Part shown: piece by piece, positions 1 through 8,711 of the stretch
Position numbering within the stretch: the stretch's first letter is position 1
Layout of the letters: each line of letters starts with the position of its first letter
NCBI RefSeq assembly: GCF_003574735.1
Contig: NZ_QORW01000005.1
Location: forward strand, 1-64,000
Reading direction: 5' to 3'
Source: Dongia deserti
GTDB taxonomy: Bacteria; Pseudomonadota; Alphaproteobacteria; Dongiales; Dongiaceae
DNA length: 64,000 bases
Made by a program: the position numbers and the translations under genes
The notes under the pieces: generated by a model
The model's input: the letters and a program-made list of their open reading frames with translations, nothing else
Database searches by the model: none
Told to the model about the DNA's origin: nothing

Positions 1-1677
1 CGCGAAGCGGCGGATACGTTCGAGCGGCGAGAGGCTGGCATTGACGCGTTCGACGGCCGCGCCCACCGCACGGTTGAACGCCGAATTTCCGGCCAATGTC
101 GCGAGATCGTTTTCAACGCCGTTGCGCGCCGCCCAGTCCTTCGCGAACTCCGGGTCCGGGACGATCACCGCCACGAGGTGCGGGTGGCGGTCGCCATGTA
201 CCATGGCCTGGGCGACCTCCGGCTGCAGCACCAGGAAACCCTCGATCCGTGCGGGCGACACATTGTCGCCGCCGGACAGCACGATGATGTCCTTCTTGCG
301 GTCGGTGATCTTGAGATAGCCGTCGGCATCGAACTCGCCGATATCGCCGGTATAGAGCCAGCCGTCACCGATGGCGCGCTCGGTCGCTTCCGGATCGCGC
401 CAGTAGCCTTTCATGACGGCTTCGCCCTTGACCAGGATCTCGCCATCCTCGGCGATGCGCGCCTGCAGCCCATCGCAGATCGGCCCGACGGTATCGATCT
501 TGATCCTTTTCGGGCGGTTGGCGCTGATGACGGGCGAAGCCTCGGTCTGCCCATAGCCCTGCAGCAGCGGAACGCCGAGCGCCAGGAAAAACACGCCGAT
601 CTCGTAGTTCAGCGCCGCGCCGCCGGAGACGAAGGCCTTGAGCCGGCCGCCGAAGCGCTTGCGCACCTTGCGACGCACCAGCAGCTCGCAGACGAGATTC
701 TGGAGACGTTGCTTGAAGGTCAGGCTGCCGGGATGTTCGTAGTTCTTGCGGCCGAGCGTATAGGCGAGATCAAACATCTTGCGCTGGAACGGCGTGGCCT
801 TGACAAGGCCGCGCTGGATGCGCTGGTGAATCACTTCATAGAGCCGCGGCACTGCCGTCATGATGGTCGGCCTGGCTTCCGCCATGTTCTCCGTCAGCTT
901 GTCGATGCTCTCGGCGTAATAGATCTGCGCGCCGATGGAGATCGGCAGGAACTGGCCCGCAGTGTGTTCGTAGGAGTGCGACAGGGGCAGGAAGGACAGG
1001 AACACATCGTTGCCCATGCCCACTTCCTGCAGCAGCCTGTAGGCGCCCGTGATGTTGCACAGGATGGATCCGTGGGTCAGCATCACGCCCTTAGGCACGC
1101 CGCCGGTGCCGGACGTGTAGATGATGCAGCAGGTCTCATCGCGGGCCAGCGCACCAATGCGCTCCTCGATATCGGAGTCGAGCTTGGCGTCGCCCAGGCT
1201 CATCGCCTCGGCCCAGCTCAGGGAACGCAGCGGAAGCTGGTGCACCCGGTCCAGCTTCTCCATCGCGATGAGGAAGTTCAGCTCCGGCGCCAGGATGGCC
1301 GCCGGCAAGGCGCGCTTCGCGATCGAGGGACCGGAGATGATGACCCCGCGCGCTCCGCTGTGTGTCAGAACGTGCCTATTGTCATCGACGGTGTTGGTGG
1401 AGAAGGCCGGGACAGTGATGGCGCCGACCGACATGATCGCGAGATCGGAGATCAGCCACTCCGGACGGTTTTCCGCGATGAGCGCCACGCGATCGCCTGG
1501 CTTCACGCCGAGCGCGATCAGGCCGCGCGCCAGCGCCCGCACATCGGCCGCGACCCGCGCCCAGCGGATCGGCCGGAACGTCCCGTCCTCCTTGCGCCAC
1601 AGAAACGGTTTTCCGCCGAACTCTTGCGCCTGGTCGAAGAACAACCGCGGCAGGCTCGGGATTGAATCGTAGTTCAT
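1..1677 (-). CDS. AMP-dependent long-chain acyl-CoA ligase (3' end outside window)
   Basis: Activates fatty acids to acyl-AMP and then acyl-CoA. The minus-strand frame starts at the ATG 1675-1677 (MNYDSIPSLPRLFFDQ) and stays open to the window edge, so about 559 N-terminal residues are visible and the C-terminal tip is missing. The AMP-binding P-loop YTSGTGGVPKG lies near residue 183, LLQGYGQTEASP follows, then YTGDIGEFDADGYLKITDRK and the hinge region with LSGGDNVSPARIE. Long plus-strand frames over this region are shadows. The start codon overlaps the stop of the upstream GNAT gene as ATGA, so the two are probably co-translated. Family is certain; chain-length specificity cannot be read. 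Confidence 0.93.
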   Translation of the reverse strand, partial: MNYDSIPSLPRLFFDQAQEFGGKPFLWRKEDGTFRPIRWARVAADVRALARGLIALGVKPGDRVALIAENRPEWLISDLAIMSVGAITVPAFSTNTVDDNRHVLTHSGARGVIISGPSIAKRALPAAILAPELNFLIAMEKLDRVHQLPLRSLSWAEAMSLGDAKLDSDIEERIGALARDETCCIIYTSGTGGVPKGVMLTHGSILCNITGAYRLLQEVGMGNDVFLSFLPLSHSYEHTAGQFLPISIGAQIYYAESIDKLTENMAEARPTIMTAVPRLYEVIHQRIQRGLVKATPFQRKMFDLAYTLGRKNYEHPGSLTFKQRLQNLVCELLVRRKVRKRFGGRLKAFVSGGAALNYEIGVFFLALGVPLLQGYGQTEASPVISANRPKRIKIDTVGPICDGLQARIAEDGEILVKGEAVMKGYWRDPEATERAIGDGWLYTGDIGEFDADGYLKITDRKKDIIVLSGGDNVSPARIEGFLVLQPEVAQAMVHGDRHPHLVAVIVPDPEFAKDWAARNGVENDLATLAGNSAFNRAVGAAVERVNASLSPLERIRRFA

Positions 1678-2207
1678 GGATCTTCCTCGACCGGCAGAGC
1701 GCCGAATGCCTCGGCGTAGCGGACAGTTCCCTTGGCACGCAAGGCGCCAGGCTTCAGCTCCAGCGCCATGAACGCGTCACCCGGATAAGGCGATTGCAGG
1801 CTCCGCGCGGCGGCGGCCGAAAAGCCGAAGCGCTGATAGAATCTCGGATCACCGACCACGATGATGGCTGCCAGATCCAACGCTGTGCAGGCCCTGATCC
1901 CGGCTTTGGTGAGCGCGCTCCCGACGCCCTTGCCTTGATGCTCCGGCCGGACCGCGAGGGGCGCGAGCGCGGCGGCCTCTGTCACGCGGCCTTTCGCCCC
2001 TTTGATCGGAAGGCGGCTGAACAGGATGTGCCCCACCAGTTCGCCCCTCTCGGCAACTGCAACCAGCGAGATGAGGGCGTCGCCGTCGGCCCGCAGCCGG
2101 TCGACCAAGTCGGCTTCCGCGCGCTGGCCGAACGCGTGCGCGACGATGTCACGGATGTGCGGAATGTCGCCCGGCTGCTCGACGCGGATCACAATCGGCG
2201 CGCTCAT
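1674..2207 (-). CDS. GNAT family N-acetyltransferase
   Basis: Predicted acetyl-CoA-dependent acetyltransferase of about 177 residues. The protein starts MSAPIVIRVEQPGDIPHIR, has the beta-strand-4 segment LAPLAVRPEHQGKGVGSAL, where the Q/R-x-x-G-x-G acetyl-CoA pyrophosphate loop is intact, and continues AAIIVVGDPRFYQRFGF, typical of the YhbS-like subgroup. I chose the ATG at 2205-2207 rather than the open frame up to 2252, because similarity to GNAT N-termini begins there. Its stop overlaps the acyl-CoA ligase start by four bases. Substrate unknown; protein acetylation or small-molecule acetylation are both possible. Confidence 0.88.
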   Translation of the reverse strand: MSAPIVIRVEQPGDIPHIRDIVAHAFGQRAEADLVDRLRADGDALISLVAVAERGELVGHILFSRLPIKGAKGRVTEAAALAPLAVRPEHQGKGVGSALTKAGIRACTALDLAAIIVVGDPRFYQRFGFSAAAARSLQSPYPGDAFMALELKPGALRAKGTVRYAEAFGALPVEEDP

Positions 2208-2378
2208 GATGCGGCCACCGCGCGGATCTGATGAAGGAAGGGGCAGGAACACGTCATTTCAGTGCTGAATTTGTGACAGTTGCCTCACTTGGCGGGGCGG
2301 TGGGTGTTCCCATATAAATCAGGTCGAGCCAAATGCCAAAGCCCCGAACGAACTCAGGATATCATCAGGATCACTGCC

Positions 2379-4169
2379 ATGACCCCCGACCACGGCGCCA
2401 CCCCTCAAGCCCTCCCGACCTGGAATCTCGGCGATCTCTATGCCGGCCCGAACGCGCCGGAGGTGGAGCGCGACTTGAAGGACGCGGGGACCAAGGCCGC
2501 CGCCTTCCGCCAGCAATATGAGGGGAAGCTGGCCAGCCTCGGCGGCGTGGAGTTCCTGGCGGCGGTCCTGGACTATGAACGGATCCAGGAAACGCTCGGG
2601 CGGGTGATGAGCTATGCCCAGCTGCTCTATGCCGGCGACATGTCCAATCCCGAATACGGACGGTTCCAGCAGAACATCAACGAGCGTGCGACGCAGATCT
2701 CGCTCGAGACCCTGTTCTTCACGCTCGAGATCAACAAGGTCCCCGACTCCGAGATGGAGGCGAAGTTCCAGCACGAGCCCCTGCGCCGCTATAGGCCGTG
2801 GCTCGACGTCGTGCGTTCGTTCCGCCCGCATCAGCTGTCCGATGACCTGGAGAAGATGTTGCACGAGCGCGACGTGGCCGGCCGGCAGGCCTGGATGCGC
2901 CTGTTCGACGAAACCATGGCCGACCTGCGCTTCGAGGTGGACGGCAAGAAGCTGACCAGCAACGAGGCCTTGAACCTGCTCTACGAGCAGGATCCGGCCA
3001 AGCGCAAGGCGGCGGCCCATGCCATCGCGAAGGGCCTCGGCGAGAACAAGCGCATCTTCGCGCTCGTCACCAACACGCTCGCGAAGGAAAAAGAGATCGA
3101 CGACAAATGGCGCAAGTTCGCGCGTCCGGTTTCTTCCCGCAACTTGGCCAACCAGGTCGAGGACGAGGTGGTGGATGCGCTGGTTGCCGCGGTGAAGGCC
3201 GGCTACCCGAAGCTCTCGCATCGTTACTACAGCCTGAAAGCCAAATGGCTCGGCATGCCGAAGCTCAATTACTGGGACCGCAACGCGCCGCTGCCTGACA
3301 AGGAGGACAAGCCGATCGCGTGGGGCGAGGCGCAATCTCTGGTGCTCAATGCCTACAATGCGTTCTCGCCCAAGCTGGCGGAGGTCGGCCGCACGTTCTT
3401 CGAGAAGGGCTGGATCGACGTGCCGCCGCGTCCCGGCAAGGCGCCCGGCGCTTTTGCGCATCCCACGGTGCCGAGCGCGCATCCCTATCTGCTATTGAAC
3501 TATCACGGCCGCACGCGCGACTTGATGACCCTGGCGCACGAACTGGGCCATGGCGTGCATCAGGTGCTGGCCGCGCCGCAGGGCCAGCTCCTGTGCGACA
3601 CGCCACCGACCCTGGCGGAGACCGCATCGGTGTTCGGCGAGATGCTGACCTTCCAGGCGCTGTTGAAGCGCGAGACCGATCCGGAGGAACGCAAGGTCCT
3701 GCTGGCCGGCAAGGTCGAGGACATGCTGAACACGGTGGTGCGCCAGATCGCCATGCATGAATTCGAGCGGCGGCTGCACGATGCGCGGCGCGAGGGCGAG
3801 CTGATGCCGGAGCAGATCTCGGAGATCTGGTTATCGACCCAGCGCGAAGCGCTGGGTGACGGCGTCGATCTGCCGGACGGCGTCGGATACGCGATCTACT
3901 GGGCCTATATCCCGCATTTCATCCACACGCCCTTCTACGTCTATGCGTACGCCTTCGGCGATTGCCTGGTGAACTCGCTCTATGCGGCCTATCAACAGGC
4001 CGAAGCGGGATTTGCGGAGAAATACCTCGACATGCTGAGGGCCGGCGGCACCAAGCGGCATAAGGAACTGCTGGCGCCTTTCGGTCTCAATGCCGCCGAT
4101 CCGGCTTTCTGGTCCAAAGGGCTCGGCGTGATTTCCGGGTTCATCGACGAACTGGAAAAGATGGGGTGA
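2379..4169 (+). CDS. pepF: M3 family oligoendopeptidase F (PepF-like)
   Basis: Cytoplasmic zinc metallopeptidase that degrades short peptides. The 596-residue protein has the zinc motif HELGH at residues 387-391, and Glu414 in LAETASVFGE is the expected third ligand, about the usual distance downstream. Length fits PepF-type M3 peptidases. I start at ATG 2379 (MTPDHGATPQALPTWNLGDLY) because AGGA lies 8 bases upstream and family similarity begins at the WNLGDLY segment; the frame is open back to 2280. The ABC1 kinase gene begins 16 bases after the stop, suggesting an operon. Confidence 0.95.
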   Translation: MTPDHGATPQALPTWNLGDLYAGPNAPEVERDLKDAGTKAAAFRQQYEGKLASLGGVEFLAAVLDYERIQETLGRVMSYAQLLYAGDMSNPEYGRFQQNINERATQISLETLFFTLEINKVPDSEMEAKFQHEPLRRYRPWLDVVRSFRPHQLSDDLEKMLHERDVAGRQAWMRLFDETMADLRFEVDGKKLTSNEALNLLYEQDPAKRKAAAHAIAKGLGENKRIFALVTNTLAKEKEIDDKWRKFARPVSSRNLANQVEDEVVDALVAAVKAGYPKLSHRYYSLKAKWLGMPKLNYWDRNAPLPDKEDKPIAWGEAQSLVLNAYNAFSPKLAEVGRTFFEKGWIDVPPRPGKAPGAFAHPTVPSAHPYLLLNYHGRTRDLMTLAHELGHGVHQVLAAPQGQLLCDTPPTLAETASVFGEMLTFQALLKRETDPEERKVLLAGKVEDMLNTVVRQIAMHEFERRLHDARREGELMPEQISEIWLSTQREALGDGVDLPDGVGYAIYWAYIPHFIHTPFYVYAYAFGDCLVNSLYAAYQQAEAGFAEKYLDMLRAGGTKRHKELLAPFGLNAADPAFWSKGLGVISGFIDELEKMG

Positions 4170-4185
4170 CGGCCCAGCCGCCTAA

Positions 4186-5535
4186 ATGACAGACGAGCGC
4201 AACTCTCTCGGCGGACGCGTCATGCGTTATGCCCGCGTCGGCCGCGCGGTCGGCGGCTTAGCGGCGCGCGTGGCGGGGCAGCGTTACCTCGGCCTCAAGA
4301 TCGATCGTGCCGAGCACGCGGCGGAGCTGAAGGCCGCGCTTGGCGGGCTGAAGGGGCCGCTGATGAAGGTGGCGCAGATCATGGCCACCATCCCCGATGC
4401 TCTGCCCAAGGAATACGTGGAGGAGCTGCAGCAACTTCAGGCCAACGCGCCGGCCATGGGTTGGCCGTTCGTCAAGCGCCGTATGGCGGCGGAGCTCGGC
4501 CACGACTGGTTGTCCAAGTTCAAGAAGTTCGAGCATGTGGCGGCCGCGGCGGCTTCGCTGGGCCAGGTGCACCGCGCGGTATCGCACGATGGCGAAGCGC
4601 TGGCCTGCAAGCTGCAATACCCGGATATGGCGTCAGCAGTGGAAGCCGACCTCTCTCAGCTCAGCATCATCTTCTCGATCTACGAGCGCTACGACCGCGC
4701 GATCCACACCAAGGAGATCCATGGCGAGATCGCGGACCGGCTGCGCGAGGAGCTGGATTACGAGCTGGAGGCGCGGCACATGGGCCTCTATCGGCGCATG
4801 CTGGCGGGCGAGAAGCACGTGCATCTGCCGGAACCGATGCCGACGCTCTCGACCAAACGCTTGTTGACCATGAGCTGGATCGAGGGCAAGCCGATCATGC
4901 AGGTGCTGTCGGGCAAGCCCTCGCTCGAGCTCAGGAACCGCATCGCCTACAACATGTTCCGCGCCTGGTACGTCCCGTTCTACGACTACGGCGTGATCCA
5001 CGGCGACCCGCATCTCGGCAACTACACGACGCGGCCGAACGGCGATGTGAATCTGATGGATTTCGGCTGCATCCGGATCTTCGAGCCGAAATTCGTGCAG
5101 GGCGTGATCGATCTCTATTACGCTCTGCTCAACGACGACCGGGACCTGGCGGTCTCCGCCTATGAGAGTTGGGGCTTCAAGGGACTATCGCGCGAGGTGA
5201 TCGATGTCCTCAATCGCTGGGCCCACTTCGTTTATGGCCCGCTGCTCGAGGACAAGGAGCGCAAGATCCAGGACGCCGAGACGGGTGTCTATGGCCGCGA
5301 AGTGGCGGAAGGCGTGCATGCGGAGCTGCGCCGCTTAGGCCCGGTGACGCCGCCCAAGGAATTCGTGTTCATGGACCGCGCGGCCATCGGCCTCGGCTCG
5401 GTCTTCATGCATCTCAAGGCCGAGATCAACTGGTACCGCCTGTTCCACGAGCTCATCACCGGCTTCGACATCAAGGCGCTCGACAAGCGGCAGAAGGCCG
5501 CGCTCAAGGAAGCCGGCGTCAAGAAACAGCGCTAA
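4186..5535 (+). CDS. ABC1 (UbiB/AarF) family atypical kinase
   Basis: Member of the ABC1 atypical kinase family, whose best-known members support ubiquinone biosynthesis or lipid handling. Of 449 residues: the N-terminal nucleotide-selectivity motif reads KVAQ (family KxGQ), the A-rich loop is AAAAASLGQVH, the ATP lysine is K142 in ACKLQYP, the catalytic segment is HGDPHLGN at 272-279, and the metal DFG is at 292-294. No obvious membrane anchor is present. It lies between pepF (16-base gap) and a glutathione transferase (10-base gap), so it is probably co-transcribed with both. Kinase fold is sure; the substrate is not known. Confidence 0.92.
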   Translation: MTDERNSLGGRVMRYARVGRAVGGLAARVAGQRYLGLKIDRAEHAAELKAALGGLKGPLMKVAQIMATIPDALPKEYVEELQQLQANAPAMGWPFVKRRMAAELGHDWLSKFKKFEHVAAAAASLGQVHRAVSHDGEALACKLQYPDMASAVEADLSQLSIIFSIYERYDRAIHTKEIHGEIADRLREELDYELEARHMGLYRRMLAGEKHVHLPEPMPTLSTKRLLTMSWIEGKPIMQVLSGKPSLELRNRIAYNMFRAWYVPFYDYGVIHGDPHLGNYTTRPNGDVNLMDFGCIRIFEPKFVQGVIDLYYALLNDDRDLAVSAYESWGFKGLSREVIDVLNRWAHFVYGPLLEDKERKIQDAETGVYGREVAEGVHAELRRLGPVTPPKEFVFMDRAAIGLGSVFMHLKAEINWYRLFHELITGFDIKALDKRQKAALKEAGVKKQR

Positions 5536-5545
5536 GGAAAACATC

Positions 5546-6190
5546 ATGGCACTCACGTTCTATTTCGGATCCGGCTCGCCTTTTGCCTGGAAGGTTTGGC
5601 TGGTGCTGGAGCACAAGGCCATTCCGCATACGGCCACGCGCCTGTCGTTCGACAATGACGACACCAAGTCACCCGATTTCCTGAAGGTCAATCCGCGCGG
5701 CCGCGTGCCGGCCATCGTGGATGACGGTTTCGCGCTCTACGAGTCCAATGCGATCTGCGAGTATCTGGAAGAGAAGTATCCGCAGAATCCGCTGCTGCCG
5801 AAGGATGTGCAGGCTCGTGCGATCATCCGCCGCTTGATCGCCGAAGCGGACAACTATCTCTATGCCGCCGGCAGTGCCCTGATGGAACAGACGCTTTACG
5901 TGTCGCCCTCGGAGCGCAGCCCCGCGCGTATCGAAGAAGCCAAGGCCAAGGTAAGGGCCGAGCTTCCCTTCTGGGCAAATTCCCTGAAGGGTGATTTCTT
6001 CGCCGACCGGCTCAGCCTCGCCGATTTCGCAATCTATCCGTATATGCGGATACCGGTGCGGGTGGAGGAACGTGTGCCGGGTCAGGGCATCAAGCGGGAG
6101 GAGCTGCCGGCGAACATCGCCGCCTGGATGAAACGCATCGAGGCGTTGCCCTATTTCGAGCGCACGATCCCGCCGCATTGGAAGGCATGA
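5546..6190 (+). CDS. Glutathione S-transferase family protein
   Basis: A 214-residue cytosolic GST-fold protein. The N-terminal thioredoxin-like domain (about 1-80) opens MALTFYFGSGSPFAWKVWLVLEH and carries the cis-Pro region NPRGRVPAIVDDG and the glutathione-binding ESNAICEYLEEKYP. The C-terminal helical domain runs from about 90 to 210. The ATG follows AAGGAAAAC, a reasonable ribosome site, 10 bases behind the ABC1 gene. Usual role is conjugating glutathione to electrophiles or acting as a reductase; the substrate cannot be told from the sequence. Confidence 0.9.
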   Translation: MALTFYFGSGSPFAWKVWLVLEHKAIPHTATRLSFDNDDTKSPDFLKVNPRGRVPAIVDDGFALYESNAICEYLEEKYPQNPLLPKDVQARAIIRRLIAEADNYLYAAGSALMEQTLYVSPSERSPARIEEAKAKVRAELPFWANSLKGDFFADRLSLADFAIYPYMRIPVRVEERVPGQGIKREELPANIAAWMKRIEALPYFERTIPPHWKA

Positions 6191-6199
6191 CGCGCTGCG

Positions 6200-6872
6200 T
6201 CAGCTTGGGTCGCGCGCTGCCCGCACCTGCTCGCGTAGCGCGGTGAGCTTGCGTTCGTCCTCGTCACTGACGAAGGTGTCGCCGATCGCGTAGTTGCCGA
6301 CCAGGATGCGTTCCACGCGGTGATCGTTGCCATGGGCAGAATGAGCCGCACCCAAGAGCGGTTTCCGAAAATGACCATCGCAGGGCTGACGGTGAAGAGC
6401 GGCTCTCGCCGCTGCAGCAGCGCGCGATAGCCTGCCAGGTAAAACGCGGGACCCGGTCCCTTCAGGGTCCGCCCATGTCGTCCACTGTCCGGCCGGTCCA
6501 GTCGAGCCGGGCGGCTTCCGCTACTGCCGTGCCGAATAGGCGGAAGCGGAAGTCCGCGCCACCCTCGAGCACATCGAGGATGATGATGTTGCCCAGCACC
6601 GGCTTCAGCGCCAATGCGTCGATGGCTGAAACCGGCGGCATCGTTGCCTGGTCGCGCGCGTCGTCCCAATATTTGAGGAGAAAGCGCAGCCCATCGAGCG
6701 GCAAAGAGCCCGGGGGCGGCGACCAAACGACGATGGGTGCCGCCCGATCAAGCGCCGTAAAAAGGTCATCTGCAGTTGGGGAGAAACTCGATTTCGCCAG
6801 CTCCTCGGCCATCCGGCCTACCGTCTGCAGGTCGACTTCATCAGCCTCGGAGCCGAGCTGCGTATCAGGCAT
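6200..6872 (-). pseudogene. PAS-domain (PAS_5-like) protein gene with two frameshifts
   Basis: Three consecutive minus-strand frames together make one PAS_5-like protein. Frame one runs from ATG 6872 (MPDTQLGSEADEVD) through FRFRLFGTAVAEAARLDWTG to a TGA near 6465. The homology then continues in another frame (GPAFYLAGYRALLQRREPLF), and after about 6333 in a third (GNDHRVERILVGNYAIGD) to the stop at 6200-6202. Each switch is explained by one missing base. Alphaproteobacterial PAS_5 proteins normally have this whole sequence in one frame. Either this is a decaying gene or the assembly has two single-base deletions. Its role was probably sensory; no effector domain is visible. Confidence 0.72.
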
Positions 6873-7192
6873 GGATCCACACGATGCGCGGTCGGTCTAA
6901 AGGCATTCTAGTCCCAGTTCGTCTCCGGCTAGTCGGTGCAAAAGGGTGGTAGCAGACAATCGCGTCGCCTGCGCTCATTTCACACATCAACTTGGCCTTT
7001 GGCACGCCTTGTTCACTCCGGCCAAACTGTGCAATATGCGCGCGCCTAGGGGCGGGTGAGTGGATTCGACGCGGCAAACGGTCGAAAATCGGCCAATCGC
7101 AGGGGAGAATCGCACATTCTGGCGAGACGGCGACGCTAGCCTTGAAGCCTGCCTTCAGGGGTAACACCGGATTTGTAAACCGGGGAGAGAGC
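6873..7192 (+). other. Intergenic region upstream of pntAA
   Basis: Non-coding stretch of 320 bases between the divergent PAS gene and pntAA. A weak sigma70-like pair is visible on the plus strand: TTGTTC at 7009-7014 and CAATAT at 7032-7037, 17 bases apart. The pntAA ribosome site GGGGAGAG sits at 7182-7189. The plus frame is open back to 6992, but nothing upstream of 7193 resembles transhydrogenase, so I treat it as leader. No riboswitch fold was recognised. Confidence 0.4.
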
Positions 7193-8341
7193 ATGAAAAT
7201 CGGCGTGGCGAAGGAGCGGCGGCCTGACGAAAAGCGCTGCGCGGTTTCTCCCGATACGATCAAGAAATATGTGGGTATGGGCGTGGAGGTGCTGGTCGAG
7301 GCCGGTGCCGGCGAAGGCTGCTCGATCCCGGACAGCGTCCTGGAGGCGGCAGGGGCCAAGATCGTGCCGGATGCGCGCGCGGCCCTCTCCGAGGCCGATG
7401 TGGTGCTGAAGGTCCAGCGCCCGCTAACCGCCGCGGAAGGCGGGCCGGACGAACTCTCCTTCATGAAGCGCGGCGCCATGCTGGTCGCCAGCCTCAATCC
7501 CTATGTCGCCAAGGACCAGATCGGTGGCTATGCCCAGGCCGGCATCATCGCCTGCGCCATGGAGCTGATGCCGCGCATCAGCCGCGCGCAGAACATGGAC
7601 GTGCTCAGCTCGCAATCGAACCTGGCGGGCTACAAGGCCGTGATCGACGCGGCGGCGGAATTCGGCCGCGCCTTCCCCATGATGATGACCGCGGCGGGCA
7701 CGGTCGCACCGGCCCGCGTGTTCGTGATGGGCGTCGGCGTCGCGGGCCTGCAGGCGATCGCGACCGCACGGCGCTTGGGCGCCATCGTCTCGGCCACTGA
7801 CGTGCGACCGGCGACCAAGGAGCAGGTGGAAAGTTTGGGTGCCACCTTCATCGCGGTCGAAGATGAGGAGTTCAAGCAGGCCGAAACGGCCGGCGGCTAC
7901 GCCAAGGAAATGAGCGACACCTACAAGGCGAAGCAGGCCGCTTTGGTCGCCGAGCACATCAAGAAGCAGGATGTCATCATCACCACCGCTTTGATCCCCG
8001 GCCGCAAGGCGCCGGTGCTGGTCACCGAGGAGATGGTGAAAAGTATGAAACCGGGCTCGATCATCGTCGATCTGGCGGTGGAGCAGGGCGGCAACTGCCC
8101 GCTCTCGGAAGTCGGCAAGGTGGTGGAGAAGCAAGGCGTCAAGATTGTTGGCCATGCCAACGTGCCGAGCCGCCTCGCCGCCGATGCGAGCTCGCTTTAT
8201 GCCCGGAACCTGCTGAACTTCCTGACGCTCCTGATCGACAAGGAGACCAAGGGGCTGAAGATCAACTGGGAGGATGAGATCGTGAAAGGCGTGGCGCTGA
8301 CCCGCGACGGCCAGATCATCCATCCGAACTTCAAGGCGTAA
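7193..8341 (+). CDS. pntAA: NAD(P) transhydrogenase subunit alpha part 1 (NAD(H)-binding dI)
   Basis: Soluble NAD(H)-binding domain I of the proton-translocating transhydrogenase, which drives hydride transfer between NADH and NADP+ at the inner membrane. The 382-residue protein starts MKIGVAKERRPDEKRCAVSP; SRAQNMDVLSSQSNLAGYKA is the family signature and the Rossmann segment VFVMGVGVAGLQAIATARRLGA follows. The start is ATG 7193, preceded by GGGGAGAG. Separate pntAA and pntAB genes, rather than one fused pntA, are typical of Rhodospirillum and relatives. pntAB follows 12 bases later. Confidence 0.97.
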   Translation: MKIGVAKERRPDEKRCAVSPDTIKKYVGMGVEVLVEAGAGEGCSIPDSVLEAAGAKIVPDARAALSEADVVLKVQRPLTAAEGGPDELSFMKRGAMLVASLNPYVAKDQIGGYAQAGIIACAMELMPRISRAQNMDVLSSQSNLAGYKAVIDAAAEFGRAFPMMMTAAGTVAPARVFVMGVGVAGLQAIATARRLGAIVSATDVRPATKEQVESLGATFIAVEDEEFKQAETAGGYAKEMSDTYKAKQAALVAEHIKKQDVIITTALIPGRKAPVLVTEEMVKSMKPGSIIVDLAVEQGGNCPLSEVGKVVEKQGVKIVGHANVPSRLAADASSLYARNLLNFLTLLIDKETKGLKINWEDEIVKGVALTRDGQIIHPNFKA

Positions 8342-8353
8342 GGAGAGCGCGCC

Positions 8354-8689
8354 ATGGAAACCACCGTCGCGGAAACCGCAGGACAGATGGCCGAAGGCAT
8401 TGCCCACGCGCCCTTCGTGTTCCTGTTCACCGTGTTCGTGCTCGCGTGCTTCGTCGGCTACTACGTGGTCTGGCGGGTGACGCCCGCCTTGCACTCGCCG
8501 CTGATGGCGGTCACCAACGGCATCTCCTCGGTCATCATCGTTGGTGCGCTGATCGCAGCGGGTCCGGCCGATTTCAGCTTCAGCCAGATCATGGGCTTCA
8601 TCGGCGTGACGCTCGCCTCGGTCAACATCTTCGGCGGATTCCTGGTGACCTACCGCATGTTGTCCATGTTCAAGAAGAAGGGCCGCTGA
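8354..8689 (+). CDS. pntAB: NAD(P) transhydrogenase subunit alpha part 2 (membrane dII)
   Basis: Small membrane subunit of the transhydrogenase, 111 residues, carrying the alpha half of the proton-conducting domain II. It has at least three hydrophobic helices (about 22-42, 51-72 and 77-102), with the family pattern FVFLFTVFVLACFVGYYVVW, then LHSPLMAVTNGISSVIIVGA. Sits 12 bases after pntAA and 22 bases before pntB; the three form one operon. A short family-like N-terminus (TTVAETAGQMAEGIAHAPF) precedes the first helix. Confidence 0.96.
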   Translation: METTVAETAGQMAEGIAHAPFVFLFTVFVLACFVGYYVVWRVTPALHSPLMAVTNGISSVIIVGALIAAGPADFSFSQIMGFIGVTLASVNIFGGFLVTYRMLSMFKKKGR

Positions 8690-8711
8690 GGCGGATCGAG
8701 GGAACAAAGAC

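Noticed and set aside
178-1665. Long plus-strand frame of 495 codons
   Set aside because: It lies opposite an acyl-CoA ligase with complete AMP-binding motifs; its translation has no recognisable domain and has the Arg/Ala/Gln-rich composition of antisense shadows in GC-rich DNA.
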